From assembly GCA_037176885.1 (NCBI GenBank), contig JAWWNJ010000031.1, positions 1,426,001-1,490,000 on the forward strand: a stretch of DNA of 64,000 bases, given 5' to 3'. The stretch is from Favolaschia claudopus. Its lineage: Eukaryota; Basidiomycota; Agaricomycetes; Agaricales; Mycenaceae. The notes beneath the pieces are model-generated. The model saw nothing but the letters and a program-made list of their open reading frames with translations. It was not told the DNA's origin and searched no databases. Shown here one piece after another: positions 23,376 through 36,408 of the stretch (the first letter of the stretch is position 1; the number at the start of each line of letters is the position of its first letter). The position numbers and the translations under genes are program-made.

Positions 23376-24001
23376 CTAAGTATGTGTAATATCATTGTCA
23401 TTGTAGAATATGGTTGTAGCGATTATTCTATTGATGTTTTTAACTGAAGAGGGACATTGTATCTTTGTATCAGGGGGCGGGGAAGCACGCACTTGGACTC
23501 CGTGTATCTCCTCTATCTCTTCCTGTGACTGGTTAGGAGCGCGAACTTCCCCGAACTGATTTTTACACATACCTTTATTGTCCGTGTTACAAGTTGGTGT
23601 TGCTTTACCATTGACAGTCCTTTGAATTCCTGGCTGGCAATGGCTGGGTAGAATGAATTCGGGTGGATAATTTTCAACGAAAGTGTCGTGAACGTACTTA
23701 TGGCGAAGAAAGTGCCGCAACCACCAGAGGCGTCTATTCAGTTCGAAAAAAAAGGTGAGAATTTGTTCGTAGGAGGGGACGACATTCCAAACCAAAAATG
23801 TGCAGATGGGAGGGAGAGAATCTGCCATCCATGAGTGAACGAGGCCAACTCGCGATAGCGGCGACCAAACCTCTCCATTAGTTTCTTGTGTATAATTTGC
23901 TCTTTTCCGGGCGTTTCTGGAGGCGGTGGAGGCGGCGGGAGGTCAGAGAATCTGCGGACGGAACGTAGAGCAGGTTGAACACAGCGTCGTAGGGAGTACA
24001 T
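23376..24001 (-). CDS. BOL3: Mitochondrial BolA-like protein
   Basis: BolA-fold partner of monothiol glutaredoxin in mitochondrial Fe-S cluster delivery. It opens with a presequence-like MYSLRRCVQPALRSVRRFSD, then a proline run and EQIIHKKLMER. The fold is recovered over several introns: FSPSHLHIFDASGGCGTFFA, IST|QEFKGLSMVKQHQL and VTRTIKEEIEEIHGVQVR. The SGGCG-F-AI and KGLS..KQHQLV blocks are diagnostic; the conserved Cys of SGGCG is present. An unusual roughly 30-residue tail (ASPPPDTKIQCPSSVKN...) extends past the normal end. Start ATG at 23999-24001; head to head with COX15. Confidence 0.85.
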
Positions 24002-24139
24002 GATCGTCCACTTCAAAAGTAGCTATTTGTCATCAAGATCAAAGCGCGTACTAAACGCGTAACGCGTATACCAAATTTGGGACGGTCTCGAACGCGGTCA
24101 TTCGACACTGTCGGGGCTCTCCGGCTGCCACTGTCCACC
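24002..24139. promoter_or_regulatory. 138-bp divergent promoter, BOL3 / COX15
   Basis: The spacer separates two mitochondrial genes transcribed outwards. A CGCGTA-type motif recurs (AAACGCGTAACGCGTAT at about 24053-24069), a possible cis element. Confidence 0.5.
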
Positions 24140-25967
24140 ATGATGTTCGCTGCTCTGAGGCGCGCCGGCTTGCGTTCATCTACTCTCGTCAGGGATGCTT
24201 CTCTCCGCTGCTGTGCCCAACAATATGCGCAAGTCGGTAGTCCCATACACCCACGCGTTTTCCTGCGTTTCGCGTCTGTGAAAACGGATTTGCCTGCCCA
24301 GAGAAAAACTCGCGCCAAAACCGCTGAACCTTCTGTGACCGAGAAGGTCAAAACTACTCGTTTCGCGCCCTCGTCTGCCTTGAAGAGCGCTTCGACACTA
24401 GCGAAGAAAGGCGCATCCGTTTCGGCTAAGGAAACTGTCGTGGAACCCCGAGATTCAGGTCCGTTGACCAAAAATCTTGCACCGCAGCCGACTCAGGCAG
24501 ATGATTCAAGCGCAGCTATCTCTTCAAAGCCTTCTTCCGCTGAAGACCCCTCGAAAACAAAGCAGGAAGTAATTGAAAACATGGATCTGGGCTCTTCTAG
24601 AAATATGCCGCCGCCTCCATCTCCCGCTGTAGGGATTTGGCTTATGACCTCTTCTCTACTGGTGCTCGCAGTCGTCATCGTCGGAGGCGTCACCCGTCTC
24701 ACTGAATCTGGCTTGAGCATCACGGAATGGCGACCCATTACAGGCGTAATGCCTCCCCGATCTGCAGAGGCATGGGAAGAAGAATTCTCCAAGTATAAAG
24801 CCACGCCAGAGTTCAAGATGTAAGACTCATACGCCAAAGCCATTTCTAAGATGATATTCACATACGTTCTGGCAGGTTAAACCAAAACATCACTATCGAC
24901 GACTTCAAGCGCATCTATTTCATGGAATGGAGCCACAGAATACTCGGACGCCTCATTGGTGCCGTTTTCGTTCTCCCTCTTGCGTACTTCACGTTAACAA
25001 AACGGATTTCGGCCCCGTTGGCGCTAAGACTCGGGGGTCTGGGTCTTTTGATTGGCGTGCAAGGGGCTATGGGATGGTATATGGTACAGTCCGGGCTAGA
25101 AGACTCGCTGCTTGAAACACCTGGAGCTGTTCCAAGGGTTTCGCACTACCGACTCGCCGCCCATCTAGGCTTGGCATTTGCGCTCTATATTGGAATGTTT
25201 AGCTACGGTCTCTCTATCCTCAAGGATTCAAGGTTCATACGGACCGGATTGGCCAGCGGGCTACCTGTCGATTCGTTTGTCTCAGCTTTGAAGCATCCGA
25301 TTGTAAGGCGGCTGAAAACATATTCTTGGGCTTTGACTGGGTTGGTTTTGCTGACTGCTCTATCCGGTATGCATTTTCTTTGATCTTCTTCCTCTTCTCA
25401 CTAATAGCACCAGGCGTGTTTGTCGCCGGTCTGGATGCTGGCTTGGTTTACAACGAGTGGCCGCTCATGGGAGGTCGTCTGGCGCCTCCGTCAGACGAAC
25501 TCTTTTCTCCAGCATACGCAAAGAACGAAAACAAAGCTGATCTCTGGCGGAATATATTCGAGAATCCCACCACTGTTCAGTTTGACCACCGCTTACTGGT
25601 AAGTAATTTAGTAACTGCGACTCCGAAACGCTGCATATTTACTACGCAGGCCACCACCACGTACGCTGGACTGGCGGCCCTGTTTGCACAAACTTTCAGA
25701 CCTGCGTGGCGCTCTGTCGTACCTCCTCTTGCCACGACCGCAGCTCGAGCCGCCTTCGCAATGGCCAATGTCCAGGTATTACTGGGAATATCGACTCTGA
25801 TATACTTAGTGCCTGTTCCGCTCGCAGCAGCACATCAAGGGGGCAGTATTTTGCTACTCAGCGCCATGCTGCACCTCCTGTTGGTATTGCGTCGACCCAG
25901 CGCCGCCGCGCGAGCGTGGCGAAATCTTGCGAGTACTAAAATACCTAAAAGTCCTCCACCGGCTTGA
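24140..25967 (+). CDS. COX15: Cytochrome c oxidase assembly protein COX15 (haem A synthase)
   Basis: Inner-membrane enzyme that converts haem O to haem A for cytochrome c oxidase. A basic presequence (MMFAALRRAGLRSSTLVR) and a roughly 120-residue low-complexity linker precede the first membrane segment, GIWLMTSSLLVLAVVIVGGV. Then come TRLTESGLSITEWRPITG, FKRIYFMEWSHRILGRLIG (haem-ligand His region), GWYMVQSGLEDS, VSHYRLAAHLGLAFAL, GLDAGLVYNEWPLMGG, VQFDHRLL and PLAAAHQGGSILLLSAMLHL. All expected His motifs (EWSHR, SHYRLAAHL, FDHR, AHQG) are present. Three introns; stop TGA 25965-25967. Confidence 0.93.
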
Positions 25968-26032
25968 AGGTCATCTAGACATATCTTGCCTCAGAGACTG
26001 CATGTACACGAAACTAATTTGCATTAATAAAA

Positions 26033-27120
26033 CTACCCCTCCATCTGTACATCCTCGTCAGCTGCTGCAGGAGCCGGTGCTGCTGCCGGAGCCGCAGGAG
26101 CTTCTACCTCCTTGGGTACCATACTCTGCAAGAACACCTCGATCTTTTCACCTTCGAGGATGCGGAATGGACCAGAAGGCGGCACTCCTGTTTCGCTGGC
26201 GGCCGCAGGCCCGATGATTCCAATAGACGTGTTGTTGATATTGAGCTCCTTGTCCTGTTGGAGCGTTTCGCGTAAAGCGTGTAGTCCATGGCGAATGAGG
26301 TCTTCCAGTGAGCCTTGAACCCCGTTCAAGTTGAAGCGTAAAACTTACGACAAAGAAAGATCACATACATTCATCGAAGCTCTTGTAATGTTTTTCGAGA
26401 TAGGTCTTTGCGCTTTGACTTCGAGCCCCGATCGACATTGCGTAGTATTCGTACGAATTCCCAGATGGTGAGAACTCGTACAGATGAGGGCCAGACTGGT
26501 CTTGCCCGATCACCAAGAATCCCACACCATAAGGTCGCCGACCGTATTCTTGAGTGTTAACCTGGGCCTCTGAAAAGAACGTATGTTAACTGCGCTCCCC
26601 GAGAAGTATAGAGAGCACCAACTGTCAGCGATAGAGGACACCAATCTGTTTACTGGAACGGGTCGGTTGAAGATCATTTTGGAGGACATTGCTTGTTGCC
26701 GCATGAAATTGCTACATAGGATACTGTTAGAGACTGTCCATTTGTAGAACTGAATAGCGCACCTCAATACACGAGCATCCGAGGTAAGGCCCGCGATAGC
26801 AATCCCAACATGGTCATCTATCCTGAACATCTTCTGTTGGTACGACGCGAGCTCTCCGGTTGAACGCTTGGAATTGGGGGTTGGCAAAGAGCAGTCCAGT
26901 GGATTCCGAGCGTACCTTAAGCGCAAGCAGGATCGAATGTGTTTTAGAGCGCAAACCCACAGCAGCAGAACCTTGCTTCACGGCTTCGAGCGCATACTCG
27001 ACTTGATGCAAGCGACCTTGCGGCGAGAAGACTGTGTTATCCGAGTCGTAGGTGTTTCTGAACTGTGTGCTGCGTTAAACCACACGTCGCATAGAGCCCA
27101 GCAGAGCAGAATCCCACCAT
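26033..27120 (-). CDS. PRE5: 20S proteasome subunit alpha-6 (PSMA1 type)
   Basis: Alpha-ring subunit of the 20S proteasome. The ATG (27118-27120) is followed at once by an intron (27063-27117), then [20 protein letters not shown] and [20 protein letters not shown], the proteasome alpha signature. Later blocks are [79 protein letters not shown] and [16 protein letters not shown]. The tail is Ala/Pro/Glu-rich ([20 protein letters not shown]). Stop at 26033-26035. Alpha subunits lack the catalytic N-terminal Thr, as here. Confidence 0.93.
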
Positions 27121-27283
27121 AGCAGTTGCAGGAAAGAAACAGATGAAAGCTGACGCGTCCGAGGTCGAGTGTCTGTGACCTGTCACGCAGTTCAACGAAA
27201 TTAAAACGAAGGCACAACCAAAGTTGAAGCGGCTCGAGAAAGTACTACGTCTACAGAAAATTATTTAGATGCAAAATCGTATG

Positions 27284-30200
27284 CTACCGACTTTTCTTCT
27301 CCACCTTCCACTCCTTGAAAATAGCATCCAACGTCTTATGGATCTGACTCTGAGGCAGGCATCTTATAATCTCCCCAACACGATCCTCCACCTCCGCTTT
27401 CCCCTTCTCTCCAGAACTTTTTTCTGCATACTGAACGGCCATGCGAAAGATGGCCAGGACCGCTAGCGAAACGGGCGTTTGCTGGGCGGCATGCGCCGAA
27501 CCGGCGGTCAGAGCAGAGAGAAGAGGGCCAGTCAGGGCTGGAGTAGAAGATTGCATAGATAGTGCCAAAGGAGCTGTTCGGTCGCCGCGGACAAGGCGCA
27601 AGAGAATTTCCAAGATATTATCAGTTTCGGCGAGGTGCGTTTTGAGGAACCGTTGACGTTCGGTCAAGGTGCCAGCACTGGATCCGGTAGACCATCCTTC
27701 GAGTACAGTGGTCAAAGTAGGCGGCTAGAAACAGACGGACCATGAGTCGAAGAACAGGAAAATGGAGGAAAACATCTTACAGGGTCTGGGTCGGATACAA
27801 CAATTTTCTTCTCCCAGCTTTCGGCGGCATCCCCAGCAAACCAGAACATCCGGCCAAAAAGACTTTTCAGCCATTCAGGAATATCGCCTGTCTTAACCCA
27901 TTTGGGTTCCGAAAGAGGGCGAACGGTATCGAGGTGCACGATCAATGTAAGCGTCAAAGGAGTATGTGCTTGCGAGAAAGGTGGGAAATCGTGTGAGTCT
28001 GCGGTTGACTGAATTGCATGGTAAGACTTGGTAACGTCCGAAAGAGTTTCCATCTGTGGAAAGTAAGCCCAGTATCAAAAAACATTGATGAGAACTGACC
28101 AAAATACCCTTGAAATCTCCATCGCCGTCACTACTGAGGGCTAGACGAACTTCCGCACGCGCTTCACGACGGAACAGCGTTATGCTGTCAACGACTTCGG
28201 CGTCAAAAACCATGCGTCTGTTGCCGCCTTCATAGGATATCGACAAACGATTGGCCGCGGGAATTTTGGGGCCCTTAGGTTCTGGATTCACAGGCGCATA
28301 GGCATCGCCATAAGTCGTGGACGTGGCAGACACAGGCAACGATGGCGGAGGTTCATCAACCTGAGTAGCAACAAAGTCTTGTGTGTGTGTCTGCTCAGCG
28401 TCGTGGTCGGTCTCTGGAACAATAACGGTTGGCTCTCCAGACAGAGGAGAAGTAACAATTGGAGCGTCAATACTGAGAAGCGTAGCTGCAGTGGAAAGGG
28501 TGAGCGAAGCCTTGTCACCCAGAGCGGGCTGAGTCGCCGGAACAGGCGTTTTTGAACGATCACGTAGTGATTCTGCGGCCTCAGACGGCGCAGCAGAAGA
28601 GACGGCCTCAGGCGCCGTCGAGAGGGGAGGTGATGAAACCAGAGTAGACTGAGAGGCATCGGAAGCAGAAGAGCCAGAAACATTGTCGATGGCGGCAACG
28701 TCATGCCCATTGGTATAAGGCATTGGGCCATAACCATCCATGGAATCGGAAGAAAAAGAAGTAGAATGGCCCTCGGGAGGGGCAGGTTCAGGCTCGGCAT
28801 CGGGCCCATTATGAGCCCCATATGATTCAGTATCAGCGTCGTGAGCAGGAGCCTCCGCTGTGTCAATGCCAGCACCACCTTGGAAAGTAAGTGTCAGCGG
28901 TGTGCGCACGAAGCGGTCACCTCGCAGGCAAGCGAGGGACATTGACACAATGAGATATTTTCTCAGAACAAATCAGCTCACCATCAGTACCGGTTTCGCC
29001 ACCTCCCTCCACCGCGCCATCGAAATCAGGGTGAATATTATCATCCTCGCCGCCCTCCTGGCCATGCGTCTCGTTTTCTGCCTCTCCTGCAATAGCAGCC
29101 ATGAGCCAATCGCCCTCACTCGCTTCAGTGGCGCTCGGCGCGACACTCGCAGCTACACTGGACCGATCATCATGCATACCGGGCGGAGGCGGTGGTCCGC
29201 GCCCCTCCTCGAAATCACCGTCGTCAGACTCAATCTTTTTTCTTTTCCCTTTCCGAGAATCAGATGGTGTAGCACCAAGAGAGAATGACCCGTTATGCGG
29301 GATGGGATGCGAGTCCACCGCGGTAACGGGAGTATGGAAGTAGATGCGCATTCGTGACGGCGGTGGACCAGCATCAGAGGTCGCTCTCGGCCCCACGGGT
29401 ATATCTGCAACTGACGCAGCTGCTTTCACTTCCGCCGCCGTCGATGAAGTGCTCGCGTTCGCGTCAGCCTCGTCAGCTGGCACAGGCTTGACGCCGTCTT
29501 CTGCTATATCCCCTTGCTGAGTAGATTCGTCAGCAACAGCAGCCAAAGAAACTTCCTTCGGCTCAGTTTTCACAGAAGGCGACGGCAAAACACCCCAAGT
29601 CCACGCCAATTCACGGATTTCCAGACCGACAATTTTGAAATCCGTGAGCGTCCGTCTGTTTTCATCCTTCTTACCAGAATTGAAATTTGAATTTGCAGCT
29701 CCATCCCTGCTCGCAAACGAAGAGTTCCCGCCGCCGTCATTCCTACCTCGATTAGAATGGCTTTGACCACGACCACGAAATGAGCCGGACATATGTTGAA
29801 ACGAGCCGCCGCTGCCGCCGCCGCCACCACCACCACCAAACGAACCGCCTCCTCTGCGATTATGGTAGTCTTTGTTCCCCCCGAAATTTCCTCTCGAACC
29901 ATGCCCCCGCATAGAGCCGCTCGAACCTCCACCTCGCGGCCCTGTCGCAGGACCGCCCGAAAAGCTGCCCCCGCGTCCTCTTTGTCCACTCATCCCACCA
30001 CCACGATTGCCTCCCATAGAACCTCCGCCTCGCCCTCCTCTTCCGCCCATATTGGATCCACCACGTCCACCACCTTGCATACCCCCTCTATTGCCACCAC
30101 CCATGGGACCGTGATTGCCTCCGGATCCCCCGCCCCGCGATGGACCTCCAAACGGCCCTGAATGTTGCATAGGGCCCGTAGGAGGCTGAAACTGGGGCTG

Positions 30201-30824
30201 CGAGGGAGGACCGCGTTGATTTGGATTGTGGTTAGGTCCATCGACGCGAGGACGTTTTGCGGGGGGCATATGCTGAGGAGGCGTGTGATGGACATTATGA
30301 CGGGGCTGCTGCTGCATTTGCATCGGGGCGTGGTGCTGGGGGAGATGCTGGGGCGGAGGGTGAGGAAAGAATTGCTGCTGCTGGGGTGTCTGCGGGGGTT
30401 GCGGATGGACATACGGTGCGGCCATAGGCTGCGCTTGAGGAACATATGGCTGTGAATAGCCCGCTGCAGGCTGATAAGGACTATAACCGGGCTGAGCTGG
30501 AGGAGGAACCGGTGCCGGAGGGGGTTGTGGATGGAACTGTGGAGGGGGGTGTTGCTGCTGTTGATTTTGCTGGCGCCAGTGGTTTTGATTGCCATAGCCA
30601 TAGTTCGCGTACAGAGCACTCTGGTCTGCCGGGGGGCGCGGCGGCTGAGGAGCAGTCCATTGCTGATTGAAATTGCCGATACTGGGATGTTGAGGTTGGG
30701 CTTGCTGAGCGGCCCAATAAGCGGAATAATCAGGCTGGCCTGGCTGTGAAGGAGGCGGAGGACCCGGAGGCAGTGGGGGCTGCTGGTACGAAGGGGCGGG
30801 GACAAAAGGATTCTTGTGGTTCAT
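27284..30824 (-). CDS. Large proline/glutamine- and RGG-rich protein with conserved C-terminal region
   Basis: Uncharacterised protein of roughly 1,100 residues. It starts MNHKNPFVPAPSYQQPPLPP and has a roughly 200-residue Pro/Gln-rich region, a basic patch AKRPRVDGPNHN, then a roughly 190-residue RGG/GGG box (about 29740-30190). Next is a short non-repetitive block (RRTLTDFKIVGLEIRELAWT) and an acidic Ser/Ala-rich linker. The C-terminal 250 residues are of normal complexity: AANRLSISYEGGNRRMVFDA, EVRLALSSDGDGDFKG, PLTLTLIVHLDTVRPLSEPK and LAETDNILEILLRLV. RGG boxes usually bind RNA, so an RNA-binding role is plausible; the C-terminal region I do not recognise. Introns lie near 28890, 28100 and 27720. 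Confidence 0.75.
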
Positions 30825-31193
30825 GATTTTTAGTCAAGAAAACTCGAAGGATACTGTACAGCGAACGCTGCGGTGACCGGTCAGGGAGAACCCACAAAGA
30901 AAAGGACCACGTCACACAAGAGACTAAGATGAGCAGAACAAAAGCGTCGTAGACTGCAAGCCTAGAAGAGAAAGAGAACAATTGGGAAGGGAGGAACAAG
31001 AACGGGCCCTGCTGGCAACTTGAGTTGAATATGGCAGTTTGTGGCAGAGCTCGATTCAGACTCGGCTCGTTTATCCCGAAATATAGCCGTAATTCGACAA
31101 TTTCTCGATGAACTCTGCAGCAAACGAAAGACTTGTACACATCGATTCAGGTTATGGAATACAACTACAACGAGGCGGTAAATCAAAACTAAA
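30825..31193. promoter_or_regulatory. Upstream region of the RGG-rich gene
   Basis: Lies between the start of the RGG-rich gene and the 3' end of VFA1, both on the minus strand. Overlapping open frames exist but none shows domain features. Likely promoter and 5' leader, with a pyrimidine-rich stretch on the minus strand at about 30955-30990. Confidence 0.4.
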
Positions 31194-31987
31194 CTACAGT
31201 GTTCCACGAGGTGCGCCTGAAAAGAAAGTGAATACATGCAAGCCAAATCACGAAAAAAAAATCATCAGGTATGTACATACCTGGGAGACGCGGCGCGAGA
31301 TCTTTGGCTTGAGCCGCTTGCCTGCGTTTACGGTGTTCCGTTTGGCGCACTATTGTGGTGGAAAGATCAGGTCGAGTCGCACCACCAGCAATCAGATACC
31401 GCACATGAAAACATATCTCGATGAAGAGTAAACCGTTCATGGGTCGGAGTCGACGAGGGTTTCGGAGAAAGCGATCCAGGAATTTTGAGAGAGTCCTTCG
31501 AGTCATTATCAGCGTCCTTGGCCTTTTCTTTGTCCTTGTCCTTGTTGTCGGCGGCTTTCGAGTCCTTATTTTTCTCAGTCTTCTCCTTCTCAGCCTTTTC
31601 TTTGTCGGCCTTCTCCTTCTCTTTCTTGCGCTTCTGGCGTTCCTCCCATTCCGCCACAGCTTTTCCAACGTCCTCTTGACTGACGGCCGGTTTACTCTGA
31701 GCAGCAGGATCGGCAAAAGGGCTCGCAAAACCGGGATCAGTTAGATGGACTGGGCAGGTGTAGAGGAAGTCGACGGTGTTGATAGTCGCAAGAACAGTCG
31801 TCGTAGGTTTATAGCACACAAAGCAGGGTTTTGGGGTGCCTGCGGTCTGCGCCAAATCTAGCTAGCTGCGTATTCGAGGCCGATGCAGAAGCCACATACG
31901 CGCTTGTAATAGAGCTAATCCACAGCGTCATGTCTTTCAATTGCAGCGGAAAGCGGCAGCCCGTGGACGTACATTGGTAAAAGACAT
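31194..31987 (-). CDS. VFA1: VPS4-associated protein 1
   Basis: Endosomal protein that binds the ESCRT ATPase Vps4. The main exon has the zinc-ligand core KPCFVCYKPTTTVLATINTV and DFLYTCPVHLTDPGFA, then VAEWEERQKRKKEKEKADKE and a long Lys/Glu/Asp-rich coiled stretch. The end is FTLHRDMFSLRQTEHRKRRQ and AAQAKDLAPRLPGAPRGTL after two introns (stop 31194-31196). The 5' end needs two 15-nt coding exons: MSFTN (31973-31987) and LYYKR (31900-31914). These fit the expected N-terminus and keep frame. Divergent from formaldehyde dehydrogenase. Confidence 0.82.
31900..31914 (-). other. 15-nt microexon of VFA1
   Basis: Codes LYYKR, flanked by a GATTAG acceptor and a GTATGT donor. An in-frame TAG just upstream rules out a longer exon. 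The preceding coding exon is also 15 nt. Confidence 0.6.
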
Positions 31988-32146
31988 GGGTAAAGACAAC
32001 ACGGAGTCGGTGTTAGCCGAGTCGCGTCGAAGTCGCGTAAACTATCATCCCTAAGCCTTCGCTCAGCGTAATGGTCATCCCTAAGCTGCTTGAAAACTCC
32101 GCCTGAATTTCCCAAGGCTGAGACCGGTGACCAGGCTTCGACCTAA

Positions 32147-34062
<1,916 letters not shown>

Positions 34063-34229
34063 AGCAAAGAGGCATCAGAATGTAAAATATCTGTATTTTT
34101 CAGCGCCCAAAAAAATTCAAGAGACAGCCGTTTGTATTTTGTCAGTGTCCTGTAGGATATTCCTCCATTCCATATGATTCCAGGAAACAAAAAAGGTATC
34201 ATCAGATGTGGGAAAAGGGAACGACGAGG

Positions 34230-35936
34230 TCACACCCCACGGTCCACCATGACTCTCGGAGGTCTCTTTGAGCCTATAATCGCCCGCCAAAGCGCGAGCA
34301 GCGCAGCATTCACCTCGCGCCGCCTCACACCACTCTTCTTCCACAACAACCTTATTACGGCAAGCACGCATAGTAGAAACGAAGTATCTAAGAGCAGCCG
34401 CCGCACGATTATAGCAGTTGGCGAGCGGTTCTCGTCCCGCGCGAAAAATGTCGCGGCCTCTTGTAGTGCTTCAATGCCTCGACCGATAGGATTTGCTACT
34501 AGAGACCACATGCCAAGGTCTTCTAGGTCCCACTCACGCCTGTCCCGACCGTATGAAGGTGACCCGCGACCTGCGCCCCACGCTGGGGACCCGGCAGCCC
34601 GGGGGCTCACCGTTATGCGGGATCGGGAGAGGCGCCCAGAGAGAGATTCGATCGACTCCATGCGCTCGGACAACGCGGCAACATGCGCCTGTATGTTTTG
34701 GATCGCATGCTCGATCGTTGGGAGAGAACCGGGACGTGGAGAGGGCACACCATATGGCCGCTGCGGTATGGACTGCACCTGTCCGCGATATTGTGGGTGT
34801 GCGGGGTAAAGGTTTGGCGGTGACGCCAATCCGGCCCGAGACGACTCAGAAAATTGGCCGACGTAGGTACTGGGGAAAAATCCCGATGAGTTGGACGGTT
34901 CTGCGAATGCGGAAGGAGTCTCAAAACCGGGCATTGGCTGGGTTTCTGGGACTCTGTTGAGCATTGGAGGAGGGGATGTTGCAAGCGAACCGGCCATAGG
35001 TGTGCGATACCGGTAAGATGACATTGATACTGATGACGGCGGTCGGTTGATCTGAGACGCAGGTATTGGTGTGTGTGCTACCGGAATTTGCGTGGGGGCC
35101 TCGTCGTCGGTTTCGTCTTCAGAGGTCTCCGGTTCTTGCGCTTGCTGCGCTGGCGCCATTTGTCGAGCTTGAGCATATTGAGATGATGAAGGCCCCTCCT
35201 CGGATGTACTAGAGCCCGAAGAGTCAGAATGTCCAGAGCCAGACAAATGTCCTGAATAAATAAGTCTGAATGGGGTGACAGAGAGAGAGAGAAGAGGAGA
35301 ATTACTGCTCATAACGATATTCGAAGGATCGCCGCCGTAAGATTCCAGCTCTTGGATGAGGTCTGCCGATACCGTGCGGTCGGAATACTTGCGTAGGACC
35401 TGAGCGATTTATTTAGTCGTACTCAATTTGAACAGAGATATTAACAAACCTTCATCAAGGTACCTACGTACAACCACTTCGCCTCGTACGGGTCGATATC
35501 TTTATGCTTTGCCCATGCATCCCTACGTTCGAATAATTGAGTAAAGCCTGCAAAGACGTAACTAAACGGTAGGACTTACCATTTCGCTCGTCCGAGCATG
35601 TCCCACATACCTGGCCGAGGTGAAGTCACATTCCCGACCGTTGCTAAGATAAATACACGTCAGAACGGTCTGCTTGTCTATCGAGATGTCAATAAGTACC
35701 CTGCTTGTAAAGACTGGAACCATGGTGGCCAAGTCAGATAACCTTCGAATGCAAAGAGAAAAATACTCGCCTGTACATTGCAAGCTTCTCGTCGTATCTA
35801 AAGGTATAAGTTAAGCTCTACCTGAACACAACATAGATCACGGTGGGTACCCAGTTTGTATGGGTCCAGTCTTTGGCAAACTCTGGACGATCTCTACAGC
35901 ACGGTCGAATTGGGCGTCTATTAATTCATGCGACAT
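34230..35936 (-). CDS. Acyl-CoA-binding protein with C-terminal membrane anchor (ACBD5-like)
   Basis: The N-terminus is a full acyl-CoA-binding domain after splicing: MSHELIDAQFDRAVEIVQSL, KTGPIQTGYDEKLAMYSLYK, QATVGNVTSPRPGMWDMLGR and AKWDAWAKH. A long Ser/Pro-rich linker (main exon 34230-35312) follows, with a short coiled segment IEHAIQNIQAHVAALSERME. Near the C-terminus is one hydrophobic helix (LLLDTSFLLCVLAVIRLLW) and a basic tail. This layout is that of ACBD5/ACBD4, tail-anchored peroxisomal tethers that feed very-long-chain acyl-CoA; localisation here is inferred from architecture. One intron (35714-35770) uses a GC donor. Confidence 0.82.
35714..35770 (-). other. GC-AG intron in ACBD5-like gene
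   Basis: On the minus strand the donor GCGAGT follows ATGTACAG and the acceptor is TTCCAG. Joining gives MYSLYKQATVG, the acyl-CoA-binding signature; a GT donor four bases on (GTATTT) leaves a wrong phase. Confidence 0.85.
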
Positions 35937-36408
35937 GGCTGGGTTCAGAGCCCTGCTGGGGCGACTGTGGCAGGTTACCGGGGCGGCTGACGCGTTGGCG
36001 CTGCAGACGGGTAAGGCAGAGGAGAAAAGGCGCTGAGTGAGGTGGGTAAATCAAAATACACGTGAAATCCGCGATTTTCCCGACTCGATCACGTCTGGAC
36101 GCGATCCGAAATGCCGACCAGTCCAACTCGAAGCACGAACCGACACTCAAACGAGACGGGAGCCGCAACATTCTAGGCTATTGTATTATTGAGAAAAGCT
36201 CTCTAGTTTCTGATTACACGCTCCGGTATGTTACATCGGGACCGCAAACATGCTTTCCATCTGAGAGAAATGAAGCGTGGAGGAGTCGGGTTCGCGCTGT
36301 ATCGAGCGAGGGAGCGGCGTCGAATGCCGCTGTTCCCAGCCAGCAGGCTGGGAGAAGAATGGGGCCGAATAATAGACCGTTCATTCCTGCGGGAGCTCGA
36401 TTAGTCGA
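35937..36408. other. Upstream region of the ACBD5-like gene
   Basis: No gene is supported. A plus-strand open frame (36062-36610) runs through it but its last third is antisense to mS34 and the composition is Ser/Thr-rich. A 44-codon frame starting at 36270 (MKRGGVGFALYRARERRRMP) is the only other notable one. Confidence 0.45.
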
